A program made the position numbers and the translations under genes. A stretch of 64,000 bases of DNA. Source: Diphasiastrum complanatum. Lineage: Eukaryota; Streptophyta; Lycopodiopsida; Lycopodiales; Lycopodiaceae. Of this stretch, positions 1 to 9,539 are shown piece after piece. The first letter of the stretch is position 1. Every line of letters begins with the position of its first letter. The DNA is taken from assembly GCA_029204225.1 (NCBI GenBank), contig CM055092.1:23621005-23685004 (forward strand). The letters run 5' to 3'. The notes beneath the pieces were generated by a model. It did no database searches. It saw only the letters and a list, made by a program, of their open reading frames with translations, and was not told the origin of the DNA.

Positions 1-42
1 TTTTCACGTCAAAAGACTGAAATATGTGATTGATGCATGTAG

Positions 43-349
43 AGTGCCATGCCACAAGGATGGAGGAATGCGTTTCACCATCAACGGCAACCCCTGGTTT
101 AATCTCGTGCTGATCAGTAATGTGGGTGGCGTGGGCGACATATCTGCTGTTTCAGTTAAAGGTTCCGAAACGGGCTGGATTCCCATGAAGCGAAACTGGG
201 GACAGAACTGGGAGTGTGACACTGTGCTGGTAGGTCAAAGTTTATCCTTTCATGTCACGACAGCCGACGGAAAGAATATCACTTCTTACGATGTTGTCCC
301 TTTAAATTGGCAGTTTGGTCAAACCTTCAGTGGAAAGCAGTTCTACTAA
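43..349 (+). CDS. alpha-expansin, last exon (partial)
   Basis: Expansins loosen cell walls at acidic pH without hydrolysing them and are secreted to the wall. This piece encodes the C-terminal grass-pollen-allergen/CBM63-like domain. It begins with RVPC, followed by GGMRFTINGN, FNLVLISNVGG, GDISAVSVKGS, GW.PM.RNWGQNW, GQSLSFHVTT and ends NWQFGQTFSGKQFY before a TAA stop. These are the hallmark conserved blocks of the alpha-expansin C-terminus. The N-terminal catalytic-like (GH45-like) domain and signal peptide would lie upstream, outside the window. I place the exon start just after an AG at 41-42 because the codons before it do not look like expansin and because alpha-expansin genes commonly carry an intron just before the RVPC block. 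The reading frame is intact to the stop, so this may be the end of a functional gene. It is the only convincing intact host coding sequence in the window. Confidence 0.9.
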
Positions 350-961
350 GGAATGACATATCTCATTACAAACAAACTTTCACAGATGATTTTCAACGGT
401 TACTGGTAGAACAAAGACGAGTGTTATAAATTTTTCTGACTGGCAGTCTGTAGCAGCCCTCTCGAAATGCAGAAATTTCAAAACTTTATTCAGTCTAGAA
501 CTCGTTACCTTTGCACAATAAAGCATATTGTTTCCATCGTGGATATCCAGCATCGTGTCAACTTCTTTTCCAGTTTACTCATTGAAGAATAGATCATTTG
601 TGTTGAGTCCCATATGTTTCATGATGATGTACGGATTAGAGTTATATAGCAAAGAGAAAATAAAAAAAAAATTGTTCGTGATAAGGTATCATATGTCTCA
701 CTGGATTTCATTTACATTAATAGGAATGAGTTGTGGTTATGTGACTACCCATTTGCAATCATAGGTCATGTCATCATAGGACAGTCTGCATACAAAAGAA
801 TGGACAAAAATCAGCATCATTTTCTATGATCGTATGCAGAAGACTTGTGTTTTTGGATTTTGAGTCAGCAAGAGTAGAATATCATCGAATTCTTAACTGG
901 AAGAAAATTCAAAGAAAAACAGAACACACATCACGATTATCGCTGACACTAAATATCCCAA
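350..961 (+). other. expansin 3' UTR and short unique flank
   Basis: No coding region is supported here; the two open frames of 63-78 codons have no recognisable content. The first part is probably the expansin 3' UTR. The stretch ends abruptly at about 962, where the first transposon-derived duplicated block begins, roughly 600 bases after the expansin stop. Confidence 0.5.
517..522 (+). promoter_or_regulatory. candidate polyadenylation signal AATAAA
   Basis: A perfect AATAAA lies 168 bases after the expansin stop codon, a sensible distance for a plant 3' UTR. Plant signals are loose, so this is a plausible but unproven cleavage signal. Confidence 0.45.
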
Positions 962-1505
962 ACTCTTTTTTAAGTTTGAATAGTTATGGAGGTAGAAATG
1001 GACCAATAGGATTTTGAGGGCAAGGTCCTCCTCTCTACTATAAATAGGGGTAAACTCGAGTTGTTCCTCATGTTCATATCCTCATTTCAATACAAGCAGA
1101 TTGGTTCTCTTATGGAATGGATTCGTGAATGTCCTTGCTCTCTATCTCTTTTCCTCCATCTCTCATGCTTTTGTTGTATTTGCTAATTGTTGGATCTGAA
1201 TGTATTTTGAATTGCTATTTCTTATGTTTTTTTTAAGAGAGAAAGGGAGAGAGAGAGAAAGAGTAAGCTATCTTCATTGTGGAACGTAGTGTTAATGAAT
1301 GTAGTGTTAATTGTGTAGTGTTAACGCTTAGGATTACATTAGTGCTAACGTGTTAGAGTTAGATGTGGATCTTCCATTCATGCTAAAATTTGATATATGC
1401 TATCGTTCTCATGAGAACGAACCTACGCATGACAACTAACTTCATCTCCATGATGCTAGATTGCTTGGATCTTGGGTTGATGATAGGTAGGAAAGAAATA
1501 CACTA
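962..1505 (+). mobile_element. Athila-like gypsy LTR, 5'-truncated
   Basis: The block carries a TATA box, a pyrimidine-rich stretch and a GA-rich tract, and it is followed directly by a primer-binding site of the ACTACAA...TTGGC(A/G)CC type that is typical of Athila/Tat gypsy elements. The same sequence occurs at 13870-14650, in reverse at about 53940-54483, and partly from 60936. The copy at 13870 extends further 5' than this one, so the left end here is truncated. No matching 3' LTR with coding sequence between was found, so this is a fragment of a non-autonomous or broken element. Confidence 0.6.
1039..1046 (+). promoter_or_regulatory. TATA box in LTR (TATAAATA)
   Basis: TATAAATA is embedded in a conserved context that is present in three copies of this LTR (also 14192-14199 on plus and 54398-54405 on minus). 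Its position in the LTR upstream of the primer-binding site suits the retrotransposon promoter. Confidence 0.55.
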
Positions 1506-1508
1506 CAA

Positions 1509-1526
1509 TCTTGGCATCGTTTCCAA
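1509..1526 (+). promoter_or_regulatory. gypsy primer-binding site (degenerate)
   Basis: CTTGGCATCGTTTCCAAG follows CACTACAA, matching the Athila/Tat pattern in which TTGGCGCC pairs with the 3' end of a tRNA. The less decayed equivalent at 14653 reads TTTGGCACCGTTTTCGGA. Other copies are at 61141-61158 (plus) and 53919-53938 (minus). Confidence 0.5.
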
Positions 1527-1929
1527 GGAGCTACGCCAATTTTTTAGTTTGCAGCATGTTTGTTGGATGGTTAGCTTGCATTAGGCATCTTGTCGTGGCA
1601 TGAATAGTGTTAAAACTGCATTTAGGGTTAGTTGGAAGTGATTTTGCCCGATTTTAGTGGATTTGCTTGTTTGAAATCTAATCTGATTATTGAACAGGTG
1701 AAGCTGTTCAGTCACCATTCTTAAGATCCATTTGGATCTGAGAAATAAAAAAAAACAACAAAAATTTGTCAAATCAACCAGATCTTGGTCAAAAGGAGGA
1801 CAACTACAACAATAGTCAAGAACAATGGAATATTATCTCCAATCGTGAAGACCGCCAAATACATACATGATAAGGGTGCATGCAATTATTATTTTTAACA
1901 ATACAAGTGTTTTGCAAATCAGAACTCAC
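1527..1929 (-). other. retroelement leader plus CACTA intron-like sequence
   Basis: This is non-coding. The first part is the leader after the gypsy primer-binding site. Read on the minus strand, the part nearest 1929 begins with a GTGAGT donor and matches the intron of the CACTA-like gene at 57953-58089, including the conserved stretch with TATGTATTTGGCGGTC. Unlike the copy at 57.7 kb, it does not lead into a second coding exon but runs into the retroelement leader. Confidence 0.45.
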
Positions 1930-2145
1930 CGAAGAACCAACTTTGGGCCGTACAAACAATGACTCTTTCTTAATATGTCCATGCGTGTGAACGTGTAATA
2001 TAGTAATATGTCGCTCTCATCTTAATGCATACTTACATCGTGTACACGGGCATGGTATTCTCTAGTATAGCCAAGCCTCTGATCCGATATGTGATGGTCC
2101 TTCCTCATCATCTGAAAAAGAAGAACGTGAACTCGCCATTTGCAT
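1930..2145 (-). pseudogene. CACTA-type transposase exon 1 fragment (antisense in arm)
   Basis: Read on the minus strand this is a 216-base exon running from ATG to a GTGAGT donor. It encodes MQMASS, an acidic serine-rich stretch (SFSDDEEGPSHIGSE) and then RIPCPCARCKYAL, a CPC..C motif like the N-terminal cysteine motif (transposase-associated domain) of plant CACTA/En-Spm transposases. In-frame stops interrupt it. The homologous copy at 57737 is followed in phase by a second exon with another CACTA-like block, which supports the family call. Because it is antisense to the surrounding LTR element, it is probably a captured fragment. The same exon lies at 15075-15284, 53300-53515 and 61560-61775. 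Confidence 0.5.
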
Positions 2146-2436
2146 CGGTGCACCTTGACGATTGGAAATTGATGGAACACAAAATTAGAGATGATCAACA
2201 ATACATAAAACAAACTAATTGAATCCACTGAGACAACTAGTCTATTGAATTTGCTTTTACAAGATAAATTAAATGAAATCTTTTGACAAACAATAATGTT
2301 CATTCTAGCTTAGTTGTATGGCACTTATTTGGATTGTTAGGAGTCTATCATAAATATGATGGTGATGTATGGCACCGGGGGTTCCATGCATCTTGATGAC
2401 ATATAAAATCAACATAGGTCTAAAGAAATCCCTACT

Positions 2437-2541
2437 TATTGTTTGTGACAAGGCCAACTACAATCTTGTAATCCAGGGTCATTGTTTGTGACAAGGCCAA
2501 TTGCAATTCTTTGATCCATGCTCATTGTTTGTGACAAGGCA
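2437..2541 (+). repeat. three 43-bp tandem repeats (TTGTTTGTGACAAGGC)
   Basis: The core ATTGTTTGTGACAAGGCCAA begins at 2438, 2481 and 2524, a period of 43 bases, with a related fourth copy near 2992. Internally, GTGAC/GTCAC dyads make the core partly palindromic. Such iterated subterminal motifs are typical of protein-binding arrays near CACTA element ends, and CACTA exon 1 sits directly upstream, so a subterminal repeat origin is a reasonable inference. Confidence 0.55.
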
Positions 2542-2565
2542 AATGATAATCTTGTGAAGAGTGAG

Positions 2566-2648
2566 GCTAGGCATGTAATGATGCACATAGGCATGAATCA
2601 GATATCATGACATCTGATCCATGCCTATGTGCATCTTACATGGCTAGC
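2566..2648. repeat. long imperfect palindrome (hairpin)
   Basis: GATGCACATAGGCATG is followed, after a spacer that itself contains ATCAGAT/ATCTGAT, by its exact reverse complement CATGCCTATGTGCATC. The pairing continues outwards through (A/T)TACATG and GCTAG(G/C). It can fold into a hairpin of about 80 bases. It is intact at 62195-62277 and shortened at 52798-52880, where about ten bases are lost from one stem. Confidence 0.75.
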
Positions 2649-3200
2649 TTTGCTCTTCAGTTCTCCTAAATTAATGAAAACTGAGAAGTGCATAATATTC
2701 TACTTTCAAATCCAATTTTGTACAATCAAAATAGTACGTCATTCAAGGATTCAAGGTTAAGGTGTTTTTGATCAAAATATCTAAACATCCAAATTTTTAA
2801 AGATTCCTTCTACACTAAGGTCACTTGTTATCATCTAGTTCCCATATGTCATAATCAAAGTATGTCATAATATCTCACAACAGGAAAATAGTGTTACACT
2901 CATATGGTCAGAAGTCATTCATAAATATGATGGTGATCTATGGCAGTTCCAGGCATTTCGATGTATAAATTCAAGATAGGTCTAAATCCCTCATTGTTTG
3001 TCACAAGGCCAACTGGAATCTTGTCACGATATCCATTCCTATGTCTTTTGTTACATGGCTAGCCCCTTGAGTACTTTTAAACTAATGAAAATAACAGGGA
3101 TCTGCAAAATCTGCTTGATCAGAATCTAATTTTGTACAATCAATTGCAATAGAGTACGTCATTGAGGAGTTCAAGGTGTTTTTGATCAATTCTTCTTTGC

Positions 3201-3560
3201 TTTTGGATCTTTGTACGTAGGCCTTTATTACAATCAAAGTTCTCATCAGTTCCATTACTATATTATGCCAATTTTCTCGAGTACTAGAAATAGGGACATA
3301 TGTAAATATATCCCTTGGAAAATTACTATTTTGCAAAATCACTACTTTTGACAAATTTCAAAATTTTGAGTAGTTGGATGCCCAAGAATAGTAGTTAGAT
3401 GCCAATCACGTTGTTTGGATACTTATAACATCCTTTAACCAGATGATTATAATGTAGCAGTTACAAAATAGTTTTCTTCAATGCACTATTCTTTAAAAGC
3501 ATGGGAATATAACAACTGACAATCTTTGATAACTGTGTGATTCTGAATGGAACGTATTTG
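3201..3560 (+). other. non-coding sequence leading to truncated integrase
   Basis: No protein motif is recognisable in any frame. The same sequence precedes the integrase in all three copies, which shows that the integrase was already truncated and joined to this flank before the block was duplicated. Confidence 0.5.
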
Positions 3561-3561
3561 A

Positions 3562-4769
3562 GTTGTTCTTTTGGCCTAAGATGAAAGGTCATGTGTAGGC
3601 ATACGTTCAAAGTTGTGAACAATGCCAACAAAACAAAGCAAAAAGACTCAAAGTTGCAGGTCTTTTACATCCCTTGGAAATTTTCAATAAGAAATGGGAA
3701 AGTATTTCAATGGATTTTGTGGTTGGACTCCCTAAAACCCGGAGTGATCACAATGCCTTTTGGGTGGTGGTTGACAAGCTAACCAAGATGGCGCAATTTA
3801 TACCAACTAAATCAACTGTCAAGGCATCTGAACTAGCCCAACTTTTCGTTGAAAAGTTTTTCAGAGTGTATGGTTTGCCGAATGATATCGTTAGTGATCC
3901 TGACTCCAAGTTCACTGGTAAGTTTTGGCAAGCAGTTTTTGAAAAACTTGAAACAACCCTTAGTCTTAGTTTTTCGGATCACCCAAAATCTGATGGGCAG
4001 ACAGAACGAGTCAACGAGACGTTTGAGGATATGCTTAGAGCATACGTTTCTCACCGACAATCTGACTGGTAAAAGTATCTCCCTTTGGTTGAGTTCGCGC
4101 ACAATAGTGCTAAGCATTCTGCCACCGGATTCACTCCTTTTATGCTGATGTATGGCTTTCAGCCACGTTCTCCAGTTTCGGTCGGTCTCAAAGGTCTCAA
4201 GGTGCAAGCTACAGTAGATTTCCTACAACATATGCAAGAAATGCTGCTAGTGGCCAAGGAAAGCATGAAAACCACTCAGGATAGAGCTCAATTTTATGCT
4301 AACTGCGGTTGATCACCTCGGGATATTGAGGTCGGAACCTGGGTGTATCTTAAAATCCCTAAGGATTCGAAGGTACTCCGGACGGGAGAATGCCATAAGC
4401 TATCTCCTCGATATAGCGGACCTTATAAGGTTGTAAAGAAAATCAACCCGGTCACGTTTCAACTAGATCTTCCGATTGGGGTTAGGGTTCATCCTGTTTT
4501 CCATGTAAGTCGTTTAAAAGAATGACTTAGTAAGAAGGATTCCCTATTTCCGGAAGGTGAACTAGTTGAACTCGAGGATCTGTCTACCTTTGTGCCTAAT
4601 GTAGCGGAAAAAGTTGTTGATGTTTGTCGTCACCAATTGAGAAACCGTTTGGTTTCTGAATTTCTCGTACATTGGAAAGGTAAGACAAATGACGAGGACA
4701 CTTGGGAGAGAGAGGACTATCTAAGACTGAACTTCCTTGGCTTGCTCCCATTAGGAGGAGACTCTTAAA
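3562..4769 (+). pseudogene. chromovirus integrase and chromodomain, 5'-truncated
   Basis: This is the end of a Ty3/gypsy pol polyprotein. It starts at FFWPKMKGHV, so the HH half of the HHCC zinc finger is missing but C..C remains. The core follows with SMDFVVGLPK (first Asp), VSDPDSKF (second Asp) and GQTERVNET (Glu), a D,D35E layout. Then come [14 protein letters not shown] and [10 protein letters not shown] (GPY/F module), and finally FLVHWKGK and TWERED, the core of a chromodomain that in chromoviruses steers integration to particular chromatin. Stops at about 3597 (TAG), 4070 (TAA), 4310 (TGA) and after RLKE break the frame. The 4310 TGA is shared by all three copies in the window. The coding sequence ends just before the polypurine tract. 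Confidence 0.9.
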
Positions 4770-4780
4770 GGGGGAGGAAA
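4767..4780 (+). promoter_or_regulatory. polypurine tract
   Basis: AAAGGGGGAGGAAA lies immediately before the LTR start and is the expected plus-strand primer site for reverse transcription of the chromovirus. The right-arm equivalent is at 50757-50770. Confidence 0.8.
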
Positions 4781-5306
4781 TGTTACATACCCATAAGGGT
4801 ACACAACAGGAAACTTGAGGTGACGGTCTCAGTTATGGGATAGAACACTGATATAGAGCTATAAATCTTTTGGGTGCCACATGTCAATGTCTCATTGGCA
4901 CGCGGTGACTCATTGTTATGGACTTGCGTCAGTGTGCACAACTGCCGCGTGTCATTAGTCATGCGTGACTCCTATGGAGGGAGATGACCCACCTGGACTA
5001 TGTATATAGAGGTGGATCTCCATGAGCTAGCTATTCATTCTCTCTTGGAGAATGAAGAGCTCTTCCACTGGTGGTCAGGTCAGGACGAGTATCTAGGCCT
5101 CAGGATGTAGGTAGGTGAGGGTCAAGGGTAAGGCATGGTGGTATGGGACACCATGGCTTACATGAGATCCGAGCTTGCTTGAAGGTGGTCTGTGGCTCCA
5201 ATGCATGGGGGTGAGGTGGTAGTACTTCTATGGTTGGGTGGAAACTTAGCGTTCGTCACCTGTTTGTACTTTAGCAATGATTGCCATGACGATGGGGATT
5301 CTAACA
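4781..5306 (+). mobile_element. 3' LTR of chromovirus, 526 bp
   Basis: The LTR begins TGTTACATACCC directly after the polypurine tract and ends GGATTCTAACA, giving TGTTA...TAACA terminal inverted bases. It contains a TATATAGAG-type promoter region. The right-arm copy (50231-50756) has exactly the same length. No 5' LTR is present because the element is truncated inside integrase, so no target-site duplication can be checked. Confidence 0.85.
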
Positions 5307-7260
5307 GTGAGGGTGCTAGACCATATTTCTAGATGGTCGGAATGCCCATTGGAATAGGTGGATCTATGAAGTTTGTTAAAGCAGCATCTATTCCGATGGA
5401 TATTTTAATGTCAGATCTTCTATTCATCTGATGTATATCCAATTTTTGGTGCAGATACAGATTTGCATATGGATCTTCATTGTTCTTTGTGTAAATTTAC
5501 TTTTTGCTTTGTGTGGATTTTGTTTTCTTTTTTCAGATTTGTTTTGTAAAATCTAGATTGTTGCAAGAATATTTTTTGTGGTAATATACCTAACAACCTT
5601 CAATATTGGTTTTTGTTTTGCAGGTTTCATTGTTGATTTGTGGGTCGATCACCATCAGAGCAGTTCAAATGCACATTCTGTAGCAGATCCCAGGTATTGG
5701 CATGGTAGGAATTGAGGCCGGAATACATGATGTTGTTTTGAACAGTATACCAATGTCTATTCCGACCTCCCCTTAGTTTTTTTTGGACCTTTCAAATGAC
5801 ATATCTATGAATTTTATGATAGATTTTAAAGGGCTAAAAGCATGGTTTGGTGGTACAAAAAAATAACCCATTTTTCATTGTACCTTTTGGTAATACATTT
5901 CACTTTTTGGGAATTTTATTACTCATAATTGTTTTGAGTCCACATTAAAAATGACATAACATTTTAGTGGTAAGTCCAATTTCAACGGAGTTTAATGCAT
6001 TAGAAAGTGCCTGTCAAGTGCTTTCCAATAATATATTACATGACATACTTTTGAGCTATGGCTAAAAAGTTATGGCAAGTCAAAAGTATGGGGATTTTAT
6101 TAATTATAACTTTTTGAGGGCCGATCACCATCAGAGCAGTTCAAATGCACATTATGTAGCAGATCCCAGGTATTGGCATGGTAGGAATTGAGGCCGGAAT
6201 ACATGATGTTGTTTTGAACAGCATACCAATGTCTATTCCGACCTCCCCTTAGATTTTTTTGGACCTTTCAAATGACATATCTATGAATTTTATGATAGAT
6301 TTTAAAGGGCTAAAAGCATGGTTTGGTGGTATAAAAAAATAACCCATTTTTCATTGTACCTTTTGGTAATACATTTCACTTTTTGGAAATTTTATTACTC
6401 ATAATTGTTTTGAGTCCACATTAAGAATGACATAACTTTTTAGTGGTAAGACCAATTTCAACGGAGTTTAATGCATTAGAAAGTGCTTGACAAGTGCTTT
6501 CCAATGATATATTACATGACATACTTTTGAGCTATGGCTAAAAAGTTATGGCAAGTCAAAAGTATGTGGATTTTATTAATTATAACTTTTTGAGTCCATA
6601 TTAAAAATGACAACTATTTAGTGGTAAGTCCAATTTCAGCGGAGTTTGGTGCATTAGAAAGCGCTTTCCAATGATATAAAACATGACATACTTCCGAGGT
6701 ACACTTAAAAAGTTATTGCAAGTCAAGGGTATTAGTTGAAAATAGTGCATAATAAATTTACAAAAGTGTATTTCTACCCAAAAAAGGTAGTGTCCTTGAA
6801 AGTACATGTTGTACCACCAAACCATGCTTTTACCTAAAGCTTAGGTGTTTTATTTCAACAGAATCTTCAATTGTGATGAGTACTATTTTTTCCTTATGAG
6901 ACAATAGTTGTATGAGTTTTTGTTATGGTTTTGTTTTGCAGGGTTGTATGTCAAATTTTTGGCTCAAACACCATCCAAGCAGCTGATTAACACAATTAGT
7001 AGCAGATTCAGGTACTTGTACAATTTTGTAGCAGTTTGTCTCCTATTTTTTGTTGTAGATCCACATTTTGTAGTGTAGGACGACATTCAATTTTATTAAA
7101 ATTAGGATTTACGAAAATAGATCTACATATTTTAGAAAAAAATATCTACTTTTATCGATAAATCTGTTGATAATGGGTAGATCTATCAGCTGGGGTGAGA
7201 ATCAGTGGAGGTCGGAACAGACCGTGGAATATGTGGATTTGTTTAAGTCAGTACATCGTC
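5307..7260 (+). repeat. unidentified dispersed repeat family with exon-like modules
   Basis: No coding frame is supported. The family carries repeated modules of the form TTTTGCAG | about 70 bases | AGGTA, and a recurring GTCTATTCCGACCTC motif. Other members lie at about 49440-50225 (reverse, in the right arm) and, more diverged, at 55600-56330 (reverse), with faint similarity at 16440-16620. In this copy the unit at 5646-6120 is duplicated as 6121-6595. The family may be part of a non-autonomous element, but I recognise no terminal structure. Confidence 0.5.
5646..6595 (+). repeat. tandem duplication, about 475-bp unit
   Basis: CGATCACCATCAGAGCAGTTC begins each unit (near 5646 and near 6121), and the units stay nearly identical to the AATTATAACTTTTTGAG boundary. 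The right arm has only one unit, so this duplication arose in the left arm after, or was lost from the right arm since, the large inverted duplication. Confidence 0.85.
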
Positions 7261-7399
7261 ACTTATTTCGAGGTACATTTCAAAAACAGATATCTGATAA
7301 ACATTAACAAGTTGTGCCTGAACAATGCTAGATTATTACTTTCTCAGCTGATATATCAAGATTAGCCAAATTCCCACCCTAGCTAATACATCAAAATGA

Positions 7400-7880
7400 A
7401 CAAAATGTGACTCAACAATGCAACATTTTTTAGAATCTCTCACCACATTGAAGCCTTATTCCTCCCTTCTTGAATACGTGTGTCCTTGATTTCAAGGACT
7501 TCTTACAAAATGTTTTTATGAAGTGGCTAGCAAACTCCATAGTTGGCCTAAGAAAACAATTGATTCCCACTCTAAACAATTGGCATAGTCTAATGCTTTA
7601 ATCTTTGACCGTTATGGCACTTCAAGTATAGTTTGGCCAATAGATAGTGAGCGATAGGATGAGTGCCACAAAGTTCTTCACCATGAAAAATGATTCAAAG
7701 TTTCAATAATTTTCTGAAACATGTTTACCACCATTATTTGATCTTATTGGCTTGATAGTAGTATACTTTGCTTTTCAGAAAATATATACAAGCTCAGTCC
7801 AACAAATTCATCAATAAAGTTTAGTCTCACTCGAGTAGAGACTTAGGAAGCAATCTTTCTAATAAAATCACTTTAGCACA
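7400..7880 (-). pseudogene. copia integrase relic
   Basis: Read on the minus strand, broken frames give IKSNNGGKHVSENY, which resembles the copia integrase block around its second catalytic Asp (RSDNGGEYxS). Other pieces nearby carry many stops and shifts. The region lies inside the part that is missing from the right arm. The assignment rests on one motif, so it is tentative. Confidence 0.35.
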
Positions 7881-7963
7881 TTACATGAGATCCACCATCA
7901 AATGGATAAAAAAAAACACTCAAATGCAAAGAGCCTCAAGTTTTGTCATTTAGGTGTTTCGAG

Positions 7964-7967
7964 TATA

Positions 7968-8030
<63 letters not shown>
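7964..8030. repeat. (TA)n-(GA)n microsatellite
   Basis: A run of TA repeats passes directly into GA repeats. It is absent from the right arm because that stretch is deleted there. Confidence 0.95.
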
Positions 8031-8035
8031 GTGTG

Positions 8036-8483
8036 TAGCCTTTTATTTAAAGACATGGTTAAAACTTTTCTTGTTGGACAATAAGTTCCACAAGAAAACC
8101 CAAACGTCGTAGGGAGGGATCATGTGGTGACATTCTGGAATAAGATATAATCATACGGTTTGGGAGTTTTGTTTAGTGCTATATAATGTTATCTTTTGGT
8201 TTTCTCTTTGTGTTTGTTTAGGGTGTGTGTGTGTGTATGTGTGCATGTGCATGTAAGTATGATATTTTATGTTTCATACTTACTAGTTCATGCTACTCTA
8301 ATTCGTAGTATCTTAATTTACATTTCATGCTTATTAGTTCATGCTACTCTAATTCATAGTATTGTAATTCATGTTTCATGCTTACTAGATCATGCTACTC
8401 TAATTCGTAGTATCTTAATTTATTTATGCTATTTTAATTTGCAGTATCTTAATAAATGTGCTATATATTAGTTATGTTTCATG

Positions 8484-8574
<91 letters not shown>

Positions 8575-9210
8575 ATGAAAGCGTTAAAAGTAACTCTTAC
8601 TTTCTTCTGTTAAAGGCGTGGATCAAATATTTTATTGTTGGAAGATAAGTTTCACAAGAAAGCCCAAACATCGTAGGGAGGGAGCATGTGGTGACATTCT
8701 GAAATAGGATATAATCGTACGGTTCGGGAGTTTTGATTAGCACTCTATAATGTTTTTTATTTATTTTTTAAGACTTCGTGTGTGTTTAGGGTGTGTGTGT
8801 GTGTGTGTGTGTGTCTATAAATATGATGCCATTAGTTTATGTTTCATGCTTACTAGTTCATGCTACTCTAATTCATAGTATCAATTAAGATACTACAAAT
8901 TGAAGTAGCATGAATAAATTAAGGTACTACACGAGAAAGCCCACAAGCCGTAGGGAGGGAGCACATGGTGACATTCTAGAATAGGATATAATTATATAGT
9001 TCGGGAGTTTTGATTAGCACTCTATAATGTTCATTTTTTTTTTCTCTTCGTGTGTGTTTAGGTTGTGTGTGTGTGTGTGTGTGTAAGTATAATGCCATTA
9101 GTTATGTTTCATGCTTACTAGTGCATGCTACTCTTATTCATAGTATCTTAATTTATGTTCCATGTCTGTAGTATCTTAATTTATGTATTGTATATTAGTT
9201 ATGTTTCATG

Positions 9211-9257
<47 letters not shown>

Positions 9258-9500
9258 GAAAGAAAGATCATAAAAGAGTTCAGGTAACCAACACTCCCAA
9301 TTCTATAAAGGTGTGTAGCCCTTGTTTTTTTCCATTAAAGACATGGTTCAAATGTTTCTTGTTGGAAAATAAATTCCACATGAAAGCCCAAATGCCGCAG
9401 GGAGGGCGCATGTGGTGACATTCTAGAAGAGGATATAATCATACGGTTTGGGAGTTTTGATTAGAACTTTATAATTTTTTTTTTCTCTTCGTGTGTGTTT
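8036..9500 (+). repeat. tandem repeat block, about four units with embedded GT and GA microsatellites
   Basis: Units starting near 8040, 8615, 8930 (partial) and 9320 share CCACAAGAAA(A/G)CCCA, CGTAGGGAGGG, TGGTGACATTCT, then ACGGTT(T/C)GGGAGTTTTG, a CTCTTCGTGTGTGTTTAGG module, a (GT)n run, a series of TTCATGCTTACTAGTTCATGCTACTCTAATTC-type sub-repeats, and a (GA)n run. The longest GA run is 8486-8572 and others include 9213-9267. The apparent frames here only translate repeats. The right-arm counterpart is at about 48075-49435. Confidence 0.8.
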
Positions 9501-9539
9501 CTAGCTCTTTTACTTTTTCTTAGCTGACAATGCCTGATC

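Larger units (their letters stand above)
2345..3200. repeat. diverged tandem duplication, units about 2345-2790 and 2917-3200
   Basis: Two consecutive units share the same order of landmarks: CATAAATATGATGGTGAT, an AGGTCTAAA...CCCT stretch, TTGTTTGT(G/C)ACAAGGCCAA, TACATGGCTAGC, TTTGTACAATCAA, then AGTACGTCATT...AAGGTGTTTTTGATCAA. The first unit is longer because it holds extra copies of the 43-base repeat and a palindrome. No coding content is seen. The block recurs in the right arm (about 52260-53110) and from about 61970 to 62820. Confidence 0.6.

Noticed and set aside
2437-2541. Regular direct repeats resembling a CRISPR array
   Set aside because: Only three units, spacers are themselves similar, the setting is eukaryotic and no cas-like genes exist.
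3833-4207. Minus-strand 124-codon frame over the integrase, also at 51236-51610 and 63464-63838
   Set aside because: Conserved only because it lies opposite the integrase coding frame in duplicated copies.
8196-9418. Open frames of 87-91 codons
   Set aside because: They translate GT/GA microsatellites and the surrounding tandem unit; no stable protein composition.
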